Assembly (NCBI RefSeq): GCF_003589595.1
Contig: NW_020653337.1
Span: forward strand, 2,160,567 to 2,224,566
Reading direction: 5' to 3'
From: Hyposmocoma kahamanoa
Lineage: Eukaryota; Arthropoda; Insecta; Lepidoptera; Cosmopterigidae
Length of the DNA stretch: 64,000 nucleotides
Shown here: positions 53,868 through 64,000 of the stretch, one piece after another
Layout: every line of letters starts with the position of its first letter
Numbering within the stretch: the first letter of the stretch is position 1
Program-made: the position numbers and the translations under genes
Notes under the pieces: model-generated
Databases searched by the model: none
Told to the model about the DNA's origin: nothing
The model's input: the letters and a program-made list of their open reading frames with translations, nothing else

Positions 53868-54715
53868 TGCGACCTCTTTCCATTCCTGGCCACTTACTTT
53901 TGAAATTTTAAATCGTTCTCTAATTCTTTTTCTTCGTCATTCTCACTTTGCTTCGAACTGTCGTCACTCCCATCCAAAATTCTCGATGAGATAATCTCAG
54001 TAAAGATTATTGCAAAAAACCGACCTCAAAAGTACGTGGAATTACGTCTATTTGCTAAGTTTTATTGAAATATCCCCTAGTTCGCCACTATACAGGACTT
54101 GACACTGGAGACAATAAAAATAGGTTCTCACTACGAAACTACTCAAAGTACCTATATCGAGAGAAAAACGCCTTGAATTGAAGAAACAGCAAAATCAAGC
54201 ATTAAAGTAATTGCTCCTAAATTAAAGTTAGGCGCTATTTATAAAAATGAATCTTCATGCGTGAACAGCCAATCTTCGAGGTGGATGATTTTCTTCAAAA
54301 TGAAATGGGACCACTATGGAAGCACCCCCTTTCCAACAAAAAAGAATCACGAAAATCGGTTCACAAAAATATCGCGTAACATACATACAAAAAAAAGAAA
54401 AAAAAAGAACATACAGTCGAATTGAGAACCTCCTCTGTTTTTGAAGTCGGTTAGAAAGACGTAGGTATCCTTCAATCATGTAAACCTAACTGCTTATAAA
54501 GCAGAAATATATATACGAATACAAGCCCTTTTGGGCTAAGTGTCTACTTTATATTCACTCATAAGCATATCCGTATGTAATTTAAGTTAGGGAGTATTTT
54601 ATAGTATTGTACTTGTGTTTTCATACCATTGTGTTTTTGTTACAGATTTTTCTTTCCTTCTCTTTCCTTTGTTGCAAAAATCTTACAATAAAATTCATGT
54701 GCACCGAGCATTACT
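53868..54715 (-). mobile_element. LTR-like composite (S, W, T), locus 2, split by repeat U
   Basis: On the minus strand: S (54715-54636, TTGTAAGATTTTTGCAACAA), W (54600-54468, CTTATGAGTGAATATAAAGT, GCTTTATAAGCAGTTAGGTT, TACATGATTGAAGGA) and T (53985-53868). After removal of repeat U, CATCGAGAATTTTGGATGGG follows W as it does at locus 1. The order and orientation of the three segments agree between the two loci. This argues for one original element. Confidence 0.55.
54014..54455 (-). mobile_element. Repeat U with inverted ends, inserted in the LTR-like composite
   Basis: Left end AAAACCGACCTCAAAAG; right end, inverted, AACCGACTTCAAAAACAGAG. On the minus strand the interior contains GGAGGTTCTCAATTCGACTG, ATGTATGTTACGCGATATTT and GGAAAGGGGGTGCTTCCATA. 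This is one of the commonest repeats in moth genomes in my experience. Diverged copies are at 32395-32600 and 36135-36545. Confidence 0.75.
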
Positions 54716-54932
54716 CTCATTATTACGCAATACCCTTCGTAAGTCATGTGAACTTTGATTCAAAACTAGACGATTCATAGGAGATAGGTACTATGGTACG
54801 GTCCTCTCCGTACGAAGTTTTCTGGAGTATTCTATGCACTAAGAACAGTCGAGATTATAACTGCGTGTAGTTGAGAGAGCAACGGCAAGCATCGACGGCA
54901 CTCGATACGAAAACGATTGTCCAAGTAGGTAC

Positions 54933-55367
54933 TGTAGACTGAGGCGTAGCTTAGGATGCGTAGCGAGAGATACTTTTCAAGATGTTCTATTCTTTCTATT
55001 TAGTAGAGCCTAGACTACATCCTGAGTTATATTATATCTCTTCCATTGGCTCAGAGATTTTTCAAAATAAAATATAAAAAATTTTCACATCGATAATCGT
55101 GCCTCCGACATTTGTAAGGCGAACTCCATCATTTGTAGACTGAGGCGTAGCTTAGGATGCGTAGCGAGAGGTACTTTTATAAATATAAACTGGGATAATC
55201 TTCAAAACTTGATTTATTGTACTTTTGACATATTTTCACTTTTAGGTTACATCTTGAACTATCAAGATGTTCTATTCTTTCTATTTCATTTTTTCAAACA
55301 CATTCTAAATACAAAACTATATTCACTCAGCCAGTAGGTCTACTCATAGAGTAGAGCCTCGACTACA
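54933..55367 (+). repeat. Three-block direct duplication
   Basis: Block 1 (TGTAGACTGAGGCGTAGCTT through TACTTTT): 54933-54977 and 55134-55178, one mismatch. Block 2 (TCAAGATGTTCTATTCTTTC plus TATTT): 54977-55001 and 55262-55286, perfect. Block 3 (AGTAGAGCCTMGACTACA): 55002-55019 and 55350-55367. The blocks are contiguous in the first copy and separated by about 80 and 60 bp of extra sequence in the second. Confidence 0.85.
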
Positions 55368-55595
55368 GTACCTATATGGACAATAGGGAGGGTGCTGTAC
55401 CTGTATCGGGGGCGCTCACCCAAGGCACTAAGCCTTTTGAGAACCGAATGAGGCCTGTGTCAACGTACTGATCTGGTGTCAGGACCTGACTGGTAAGGTC
55501 TTGCTTGCACAAGTAATAAATAGTGCTCTTGTTTCACAGGTTAACAGGGAGGACCACTACAAACAAAACTTAATCAGAAGATATGGGACTGTCAA
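55368..55595 (+). repeat. Dispersed repeat X, copy 2
   Basis: Starts right after block 3 of the duplication. Ordered blocks match 5028-5265 (GGGAGGGTGCT, CACCCAAGG, GTCAGGACCTGACTG). TTGTTTCACAGG may be its own sequence. Confidence 0.6.
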
Positions 55596-56707
55596 ATGTA
55601 GCTGTTGATATTTTTAAGAGAGTACAATGATTGATTTTATGTTTGAAATAACTTGACCTTTATTAGTAACCGCGCAGGAATAAGGAATACTTGAAGGTTA
55701 ACTTAATGGTAAAAACAAAAACACGATCAGGGCCTTTCTCGGTGGATTTATACCATTTGCACAATTCTTAAAATATTTATTTCTGCAATGGTAACTTGGT
55801 TTACATGATCGCTTGCTAACTGGTGAGATTATAGCCAAGCGTTCTTCTATTTTCCAATATAAAAAGAGTCCTTGAAAAAAGTGCTTAAAGCATTCAACTT
55901 TAACTTAACACACTTAAGTTTAATTTACTTAAAATATTCGCCCATCTGTAAGTTATATATGATTAACGAGGTCGTAAAAATAGAATATCCCTTAATAAAT
56001 CTTGTTTACTAACAACATAATTCTCAAGGCCATTCTATGTAATTACTACTTCGTTTATTTATCCATTCTGTTCACGTGAATATTGTAGAAATTTATCTCG
56101 AGTAAATTACTGTAAGGATTGATTTAGCCTTAGAAAATTATGCAAGGATGTTAAAATTAAACCCAGCAGTCTCTGTTACATAACTTATATATTTCTTTAT
56201 TATTTATATTTTTATAATACAGTGAAATATAAAAATGGAAGTATAATTTCGAAAACAATGGCTCACAAGAATGATACGGGAAAAAATGGTACGACGCAGT
56301 CAACATGCGTTACCAAAATTTATTGAACCCGAATACCTACATGGATAGTTTCTAGCCCATGTTGTTGAAGAAAGGAGCGAGTGAAATTGAGAAAAATAAA
56401 TCAATTTTCTCCGTTTGTTTTTATTTGTCACTTTGTCTATTGCACCAATGCATTAAGGAGTTAGGTACAGGATCTACAGCATGTCAAATTTGGCATTTAA
56501 CAACTTTATGCAGCTTGCAACAAGGACGGCACAAACGTAATGTCCTCTTAACTGAACAATATATAGATTAAAAATGTATATTATCCCGAACATTTCGTTC
56601 GTAGAGAGATATCAACATGAAACCTCATATCGAAGATGGTTCACAGTCCTTGGAAAAAGTATTAAGTCCCCACATTGGTCCACCGCAGTGGATTTTGTTC
56701 TAAACCA
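55596..56707. other. Unassigned AT-rich sequence
   Basis: Nothing recognised; the 70-codon frame at 56359-56571 has no known motif. Confidence 0.5.
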
Positions 56708-56850
56708 ACACATAGAAAATGAAACTATTTTTTCTGATCTAAATCGTGTATATTTCTTTTTTCTTTCAAACAAACCAAATTTTCGGGCCCTTCACGTGTC
56801 CCATGGTCATGGCTGGCTGAGATGGTAGTCTAACCAACTCGTTGGAGGAT
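56708..56850 (-). mobile_element. Penelope-like element terminus
   Basis: Minus strand: CAGCCATGACCATGGGACAC, GTGAAGGGCCCGAAAATTTG, AATATACACGATTTAGATCA and AAATAGTTTCATTTTC, matching 3045-3172. Confidence 0.7.
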
Positions 56851-58134
56851 ACTGAATTCACGATGATGATATGATTCAAATAAATGTACGTCTTCTTTAG
56901 TTCTTTCTCATATAGCAAAGACTGTACCGAGTCATAGCGCTGATTTACGATCGATTTTATTGCATTGATATTTGAACACGGTCATAAATCGCGCGAAGAC
57001 TTGACTATTGAACACTCAATTGTAATTCAGATCTGTTTGCCGATTTTTATCGATTTTACGATGTGTCTGCGTGAATAAAGGAATAATATTGACCGAAATG
57101 TATACATGTAGTTGGCGATGCAGCGTCACCTTTATACATTATTTATTAACTATGTATTTCGTGTGGTATGTCTCCGAGAGCTAATTTAGATTCTAAAAAC
57201 CGATTCGCCATTCAAGTTGCGATAAAATACTCGTTTCCAGAGACGTGAATGACCACGAGTGGTATTTAAAAAAAATGTCAGAACCATTGACCAGAACAGA
57301 CACGTTATTACTGTAAAAAATAAATATGAATAAATCGCACCTTTGACACAACTTTTCAGGAGAGAGGAAAGTTTTTAGACTTTACGAACGAAATTGGACA
57401 AAAAGGAGAGATAAAATTTCACGCATACTCGTACACAATTCATTTCATATATTGACAGCATTTAAACTTTAACTCATTACATAAGGTAAGTTATTACTTG
57501 GTTTACACTTCGTATATTAGCTTGGTGCAGTAAGCTAAGTAAAACAGCTAGCTACAGATGAAGACTGAAAATCAGCAATGCGGAGTTTTTAACCGTTTTC
57601 CACATCACTCAATTGTATTTTCTATTATTTATTTATTATATGAACAACAAAACAGATAACAATCGAATTACATTGATAACTGTTAAATACAATATAAGTT
57701 CTGTGCCAGATTGTAACCCTACTTATGTTGAAACATCGTTATAAAGTAACAAAAAAGATCTACTGTTCAAAATTGGCTAATAATTTCCTTATTTAATTAA
57801 ATACCCACTAATTTCTAAATACAAAAACGAAATGGGTTTGGGTAAATACCTATGTAAGTGTTAAGCGAGTAACTACTCCTTTAAATATTCTGGATATTGG
57901 GTCAAAAATATACAAACCGGAGTTTTTCATAGATATCTCGTTGTATTCGTTTTTAAGTATTGTGTTTCCTATGTTTTGTGGAGAAATAAATGTCTTTTTA
58001 TTTTATTTTTATTATTTTTAAAACTCTCTTATGAGACCTAAGCACATTCGACGAATGATCACGTGTAGTTTTGTTATACGTAAGAGTACGAAATGTTTAT
58101 TTACAAAAAGCAACCCTTGCAATTTCTTATTCAT
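56851..58134. other. Unassigned AT-rich sequence
   Basis: Nothing recognised. Confidence 0.5.
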
Positions 58135-58262
58135 TCTGCAATCGCCTATAAATCCCTAGTGTAGCAATGCAATCGCGCGTTTGCGTCATCGTTTGCGTGT
58201 TTAAAGGTAAACGATTAGCGGCTGCATCGCTGCTGCCTCAAAATCGTGGTGTGTAACCGCTC
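58135..58262. repeat. Right-end fragment of the GC-patterned MITE
   Basis: The inverted end GAGCGGTTACACACCACGAT at 58262 and the internal AATGCAATCGCGCGTTTGCG match 36548-36823. The left end is missing. Confidence 0.65.
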
Positions 58263-59194
58263 TTATGATGGCAGAGTATTCGGTATTAGAATCTCATGAA
58301 AGTAAGTAAAAGAAAAATCGAACGATTTTTGTTGGTTAAAATGGTGACAATTTGAAAAGTATTTTATTTTGCTTAACTGCTACGGCTTATTATTATTACG
58401 CACCCAGCTGTCCGTCTTTTGTTTGTAATAAACATTCTTTTGTTTACAGTAACGCGGCTATTTATTTCATAACAATCTTAAAGGAGAAAAAAGAAAGATA
58501 AGTGAAGTGAAGTGAGCGAAGCTTTCTTGGCATTAACCTATGTTGCATCATCTGCGAACAGAATTACTAGGCCGTTCCTCAACCCATATGCATTAAATTT
58601 GAAACTAGCATAAATCTATATTGTTATTTCACAACTGGTGACGCGCAAATTTCGAATGTCACCTGAGAAATTGAAGTCGAAGATCACCATTAAGGTTGTG
58701 GGAAAAACATTGAAATTCAATATTTTGCCTGCGCAAAAAATAAGAAACAAAATTAAGAACACATTCTGCCTAGTTAGTGGAGAACGTTTTCTAAGTCTTA
58801 TTCAGTAACAATAAAAATATCATATACGGCATTTCGTTAGAAGAACGATATCATTTCCCTCTACGCTCATTTAGCACATAACCAACTGATTGCGCATAAA
58901 ATATAGCTAACACATACGTGTTTGTCTGCCAAATTTAATACAAAATATATTATTTCTTAGAACTCAATTAGCACGTTGAAGATTTCTGAAAAACACGTTA
59001 ATTATCTACAACCTTTTCACGTGTTTAACATTACAAACAAAACGCAAAGTATATAAGCAAGGAACATTAGACTATGAAGGTGATGCAATTATTTACTATA
59101 ATATGATGTTACATAATGGCATAAGACTAGTAACTAACTCAATTTGTGGTTTTATAAAGCATTGTTGACTGTTAACTGAACTTGTGGTTATGTA
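58263..59194. other. Unassigned AT-rich sequence
   Basis: Nothing recognised before the mariner. Confidence 0.5.
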
Positions 59195-60473
59195 CGTGGG
59201 GCGCACTATAAGTTTCCGGAACGAATAAGAAAAAATACTATAAATGATCAGAAATGAATTTATTGTTTCTCAAAATATTCTCCGTTAGCGTTAAAGCCAC
59301 CATTTTTGGAAACATTTATGCCACTCCTCCGTGACAATCTCTGAAACATATTTTTCATACTCTTCGACAGCCTCTTCAGGTGATGAAAATCGTTGACCGC
59401 GTAACTGGTTCTTAATTATTGGAAATAAATAAAAGTCACAAGGTGTCAGGTCGGGACTGTACGCGGAATGGCTCTTTTATTAGCATTAGGTTCACATTGT
59501 CCACCTTCAAAAATTCGTTTGTCTGTCTGGCTGTGTCTGCACTGGCATTATCGTGGTGCAAGATGATACGGCGTTTATGGTTATTTTTACAGAGTTTGTC
59601 AAAACTTCCGGCAAACAAATGGTCGTGTACCAATCACTATTCACGGTACAACGATTCTCCAAAGCAACAGTGGCCACGTGTCCAGTTTTATTAAAAAAAG
59701 ATGCAATCATCCGCTTAGAGGCACTTTACACGCGCGCCCCTTTGGTTGGTTTCGGCTTGTCTCGAAAGACCCATACGCTCGCTTGCTGCTTTGTTTTGGG
59801 ATCGTAACTATAAATCCATGTTTCGTCACCTGTTACTATGGCCCACAACAAATTTGACGCCCCTTCGTTGAATCAGGTAAGCATGGCATTGCACCAAGTG
59901 ACGCGATCCGTTTTTTGAGCCTCAGTCAAATTGTGTGGGATCCAGTCAGAGCATAGCTTTTTCACACCCAAATTTTTGTGTACTATTGATTGTATTTGAC
60001 TCATGCCTATGCCTAAAGATAACCGAATCTCATGGTATGCTATATGCCTGTCTGTTTTGTGTTGTGCGCACAGCATCGATGTTTTTGTTGTTCAGAGCAG
60101 TGGACGGGCGACCGTCACTAAATTAGTCACTGAGATTCACACGTTCGCGTTTCAATTCTGCAAACCAGCTATAAATAGTCGTCTTGCAAGGTGCTTCATC
60201 ATCAATAGCAGTTTGAAGACGAGTGAAGCTCCGCTGAGTTCTTAAATTGCACTTAAAGTCGAAGAAAATTATACTAAAAATTTTCACAAGCTAAATCCAC
60301 GGTGATGCAGAAACCCAATTTCTAAAATGACACCACAATGTAAAAACAAGTGACAGTCAGATGAAACAAACTGTATTCTACAGCCAAAGAGTTTCATTTT
60401 CAAATGTTCTAATTACTTTTTCAATATTGTGTATGTAAGTGGCCAGTTTCGGAAACTTATAGCGCGCCCTACG
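59195..60473 (-). mobile_element. Mariner transposon, 1279 bp, inactive
   Basis: 28-bp inverted ends, CGTGGGGCGCACTATAAGTT at 59195 and, inverted, CGTAGGGCGCGCTATAAGTT at 60473, followed by TCCGRAAC; 25 of 28 match. TA flanks both sides (59193-59194 and 60474-60475), the mariner target. The length is normal for a complete mariner (about 1.28 kb). The transposase inside is broken (next entry). Confidence 0.95.
59260..60300 (-). pseudogene. Mariner transposase, broken by stops and frameshifts
   Basis: Mariner transposases cut and paste DNA at TA sites with a DD34D catalytic triad. Pieces are readable in different frames. They include an N-terminal helix-turn-helix region (AIDDEAPCKTTIYSWFAELK); GIGMSQIQSIVHKNLGVKKL; WIPHNLTEAQKTDRV; the first catalytic Asp in IVTGDETWIY; FFNKTGHVATVALENR; and the second Asp in RRIILHHDNAS. 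The reading ends EKQ-stop at 59260-59262. Defects include a stop after VNLSD, a stop in the block before SASKRMIAS, and a frameshift between ENR...LPEV and KRRIILHHDNAS. It cannot make a working enzyme. Confidence 0.92.
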
Positions 60474-60544
60474 TAATAACGCATATAATACCTGAGTATA
60501 AGTTTTTTTAGTTAATTTCGTATTTGTTTTTCGTATTATAGTAT

Positions 60545-60880
60545 TCATTTGCCTCCTTTCTATCGCTTGTACAATGGCCAATGTTCTGAAGAACTGTTTG
60601 ACAAGATGCAACATTTTATCATCGCACCGCTCACACTCTGGAACCGAGTCGATCTCGTACTGTATGGTTTCAGAGTAGCTTTCTCCCACGTACAATTAGG
60701 TTGTGGAATGAACTCCCTGTCGGGATTTTCCCGCAGGAGTGGAGTCCTTCAAAAGGGGTTTGAGAATGGCCCTAAAGGTTTGGCAACGCGCTCGTGATGC
60801 CCCTGGTGTTGCAGGCGTTCATAGGTGACCGCTTTCTAGCGGTCCGTATGCTTGTTTGCTGCGTATATAATATAAAAAAA
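60545..60880 (+). pseudogene. LINE-F C-terminal remnant and 3' end
   Basis: Fragments in shifting frames: FYRLYNGQCSEELF near 60550, RTIRLWNELPVGIFPQEW near 60690, and GVAGVHR-like plus LAVRMLVCCVYNIKK near 60805-60875. This is the end of a jockey/R1-like ORF2, with several frameshifts. It lies just outside the mariner. Confidence 0.75.
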
Positions 60881-61552
60881 GTCCCTTTAAAGTAATTCAC
60901 TGCCTCACTATCACACCAAGACGGGCATACTATCTCCGACCACAATTCTCGAGAGCATGTACCGGCTCTTCCCACTTCCCTCTTCCCTTCCACAATGTCA
61001 CTGTCATCCCACGGTAGTATTGCCCTCGTATGTGCATGAGACACTGTATAAATCTATTATATAAAAACAAACAGTACACGTATCTTTAACATAAATTATC
61101 CAAATGAGTGATCGTCGGTCTTCAATGCATTTCAAAGTCATAGACATACACTCAATGCCAAATTTCTGTACCGGCGAAGTGGACATTATTATTGTCCGAG
61201 CGATGAATAACCTCGTAATTAATAATATCGTAATCATTAACGATCGTACTGAATGATGGTAACTTTTAATTCTATACATATATTAAGCAAACACTGGAAT
61301 GAAAGGTATAATAATAATAGCTTTATAGAATATTACACAGCCCAGAGAGATGTGTTATTTTAAAAAATGTCACAAAATCTCTGAAGGGTGCGTTATTTAA
61401 CCGATGAGCTTGCACCGTAGCGTCTGTAGCGGTGCAAGAAGCATTGAATAGAATAGTGTAATTGGTTAGTTCTATATTTGTTATATTTTTTTTTCAAATT
61501 TATATTTTCTTTTAATTACATTTGTAATTTTTATTTTTAAATCGGCCACTTT
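60881..61552. other. Unassigned sequence
   Basis: Nothing recognised. A short inverted motif, TTGCACCG / CGGTGCAA, occurs at 61410-61440. Confidence 0.45.
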
Positions 61553-61697
61553 CAAAAAAGGGTCCACTGAAAACCAGCGCTGTGGCTCCGCGCAATATTT
61601 GCTGAGTTGGGCCCTTTTCAGTGCAATACACGTTAAGCATAAAATCATATTGTTCTTGTAATATGTGTTTGTGCTGAATAAATTTATTTTCTTTCTT
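61553..61697 (+). repeat. Retroposon Z, second copy
   Basis: GGGTCCACTGAAAACCAGCG, TTGGGCCCTTTTCAGTG and GTGCTGAATAAATTTATTTT; parallels the minus-strand copy at 861-1073. Confidence 0.75.
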
Positions 61698-61707
61698 TCT
61701 TCTTCTT

Positions 61708-61952
61708 ATAATAATCGTTAGCCTATATACACTGGACTGGGCATAGGCCTCCTCTCATGAGAGGTCTTCAGTTCAGATGTAGGCACAATGCGGATTGGAA
61801 ACTTCACTCACATCATTAAATTGCTGTGCGAGATGTGTGCAAGTTTCCTCGCCATGTTTTCTTTCACCGAAAATTTCACGGTAAATTTCAATTAAATTTT
61901 GCACATAAATCAAAGGTGCAAGCCCGGATTCGAACCCACCATTATTGTTAAT
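61708..61952 (+). repeat. SINE-3-type lepidopteran retroposon
   Basis: ACTGGACTGGGCATAGGCCT, CCTCTCATGAGAGG, GGCACAATGCGGATTGGAAA, TTTCCTCGCCATGTTTTCTT, TCACCGAAAATTTCACGGTA and AAGCCCGGATTCGAACCC. This is the best-preserved copy of this family here. The layout is typical of moth genomes. The class (SINE, or 3' end of a LINE) is not settled by the sequence. Confidence 0.8.
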
Positions 61953-63044
61953 ATGAAATCAGAGAGATTGGTGTGTATCTGTCGGTGGTTGTCGGCTGTG
62001 CTAGGAAATCTGTAAAATCAGGGATCGTGTGAGGCCGCCTTTAGAAATGTCAGCTTTAATGCTCTTAATCACAAACGCATGATGCGAATGAAGCTTCATA
62101 CTTTACATTGTGTTTGGATTTGGTCGTGTATTACTTATTTGACAGTAAATGTGATGGAAAACAGGAGTAGCCTCCAGTGTTATCCTGATGGTCAAACAAT
62201 TCGGTGATATTTATTCATTTGTGATAAGAGTACCAACTGAACATCTGTCGACCTTCATGAAGAAGTTTTGGCCGAAGGGTGTCTGCACCGACGCATCCGA
62301 GGTCGGTTACCCGATACTCGCGTTGCGTCACACGTCGCAGTTCATATGTGTAAATAAATAATTCGTGTTCTATTATATTATTATGTAAGTTACTCTACAA
62401 GGTATGTCTTTGTGGGTGGTAAATGCCGAATCAGGGATTCGAAAAATTTGCTACCGTTTTTTATATCGCCAAGATCCAGAGATATAGAAGTTCAAGAGCT
62501 TTAGATATGATTTAGAATTTTTATTTCTATTCATCAATATCGGGAGCAACGTGAATTAATTGTAATGGCTTCTTCGAACCACATTAATCATACTTTAGCA
62601 CGCGATACGTTTGAAAACCTAAATGTATCAACCACCAATGTAATTTGACACGTAACGCCTCTGTTACTGCAAGCCCATTAAGTATCAAGTAACAGTGTTC
62701 ACACAATTTAACCGGACACTTCGTGCAATATTTACAAGTGATTGAAGTGCCAAGTATTGCTGGTCGATTTGTAAGAAGTAATTAACAGTTCATTAGAGCC
62801 ATTTTGCAATATCCATTGAACGGCCTTGGATGTAAATAAGTTGACTCATTGATACTTCTTGCTAAAGCATATTTATCAAAACGGAATTCCCGTTGGATAA
62901 TAAAAAAGGGTACGTTTAAGTCTCAGTTAATAAGATTTGTAGTAATAATGGTTTTACCATCATCATTAAATTCAAAGGGAGAAATATAAGTAAAAAAAGA
63001 GAAATAATATCTTGTATATCGTCAAAAGCAAATTCAAATGCTAT
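61953..63044. other. Unassigned sequence
   Basis: A GC-richer patch at 62255-62345 has no recognised motif. Confidence 0.5.
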
Positions 63045-63300
63045 GTTTATTGCACAGGCAAGAAAATTACAATTGAGACTGTCACAATTGGTAAAACTCT
63101 ACTGCTCATTCGTAAGGCAGATTTCCCTGAAGAGAATTTATGCACATTTCTCATTTGTAATACTTATTTGAACGTCTCACTATCTTGAGTCATTATCCAA
63201 GTACGCAGAAGCTGTATAAATAACATCTAGTGCCAAGTTTAGTTTCACTGTAGTTTTTAACCTCATAAATGGCAACACTTGCCTTATTGAATTTCTGACA
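63045..63300 (-). pseudogene. LINE-A 3' end
   Basis: Minus strand: GCGTACTTGGATAATGACTC, GAATTCTCTTCAGGG, AATCTGCCTTACGAATGAGC and GTAGAGTTTTACCAATTGTG, parallel to 34030-34330. The coding end is badly degraded. Confidence 0.75.
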
Positions 63301-64000
63301 TTGTCAAGTACCGCCATATCTACCACTATTTTACATAAAAAGCATACATTTAAAAACCACTTAAAAACAAAGAAGAAAAAATACCCTGCTACGTCCCTTC
63401 CCGTTTAATTACTTATTACTGTACAGGGAAAAGGTGGCATAGAGATAATTAAGTTTAGGAGGAAAAATACTACATAAACCTTAACTTATGATTACATACG
63501 GGTTCGCATGAATTAACACAAGTTTGTTAAACGAAATTGTTGTTTATTTTGACATTTTGTAATTTGCTGATTATTTTATTTTACGATGCGAGTTTCAACA
63601 GAAAATGTCTATAATTATTCATTGGTATGCAACTTATCAAATCATGTTCGCAACAATTAGACAATTGTGACAACTTATGTAGATATCTACCTACTACTCT
63701 CATAGGAAGATCGTATTGTATCTAGTGTGTTATATATGTATATAAAATTAAATATGCAATAATAGAGTAAATATACGGAATAAATATACAATAGCAAGAG
63801 CAGTAGTAGCTCCTCAACTGCGAATTTAATGGTTAGGCTCAATTTATATTGCGGCGGAACGGCATTTAGGCGAATTTTTGTAACGATTTTGTAAGATTGA
63901 AGATATTGGCTCTATCTACTTTATACGTTACACAATTGACCATAAAGTTCATTGTGCTGTGTACAATATTGTTACAAAAATTTGATTCCATTCCATTCCG
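63301..64000. other. Unassigned AT-rich sequence
   Basis: No repeat or gene recognised to the window end. Confidence 0.5.

Noticed and set aside
59419..60245. Plus-strand open frames of 60-91 codons.
   Set aside because: They are antisense shadows of the mariner transposase remnant.

Overview
This 64 kb window is AT-rich nuclear DNA from an insect, most likely a moth or butterfly. The evidence is its repeats: the (TTTGA)n-tailed LINE ends, the AACCGACTTCAAAA repeat, the 'actgggcataggcctcctc' retroposon and a roughly 280-bp repeat containing 'TTGGCGGCAGAAATAG' are all types I know as typical of Lepidoptera. That placement is recognition from memory, not a database result. I found no complete host gene, no rRNA or functional tRNA gene, no CRISPR and no operon. 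Almost every protein-like stretch is a broken transposable element (TE). A 10-base N gap lies at 21330-21339.

Layout. 0-3.2 kb: a LINE reverse-transcriptase tail split by another retroposon and flanked by inverted copies of an LTR-like segment, then a 5'-truncated Penelope-like element. 5-12 kb: a dispersed repeat, a hAT-type element, a PIF/Harbinger element with a dead MADF reading frame, two LINE ends and an 8-bp-TSD element. 15-20.5 kb: a dense nested cluster with four copies of one MITE, two copies of a second MITE, fold-back tRNA-derived SINEs and Penelope ends. 21-26.3 kb: palindromic elements, an LTR-like composite and two truncated LINEs. 28-39 kb: a 945-bp long-inverted-repeat element, a Harbinger-type MITE, the fifth copy of the first MITE, and many copies of the roughly 280-bp repeat (called repeat A), three of them split by later insertions. 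40 kb: the only plausible host coding exon, with a membrane segment. 42-55 kb: sparse repeats separated by long unassigned AT-rich DNA. 55-64 kb: duplicated blocks, a 1279-bp dead mariner and more LINE or SINE ends.

The best-supported results are target-site duplications (TSDs) readable directly. Five copies of MITE-1 each carry a perfect 8-bp TSD, and two of them are exactly 286 bp long. The mariner has TA duplications and 28-bp inverted ends. One retroposon has a 16-bp TSD. Nested insertions give relative ages: repeat A, the LTR-like composite and MITE-2 are older than what is inserted in them. No element here keeps an intact transposase or reverse transcriptase, so all would depend on enzymes made elsewhere.

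The gene-poor, nested-TE texture could be ordinary intergenic or intronic DNA of a large lepidopteran genome, or a heterochromatic or W-linked segment; the sequence alone cannot decide. I found no convincing new multi-gene system. The most useful leads are the MITE-1 family, the fold-back Penelope ends, the fold-back SINE insertion and the candidate exon at 40.3-40.4 kb.
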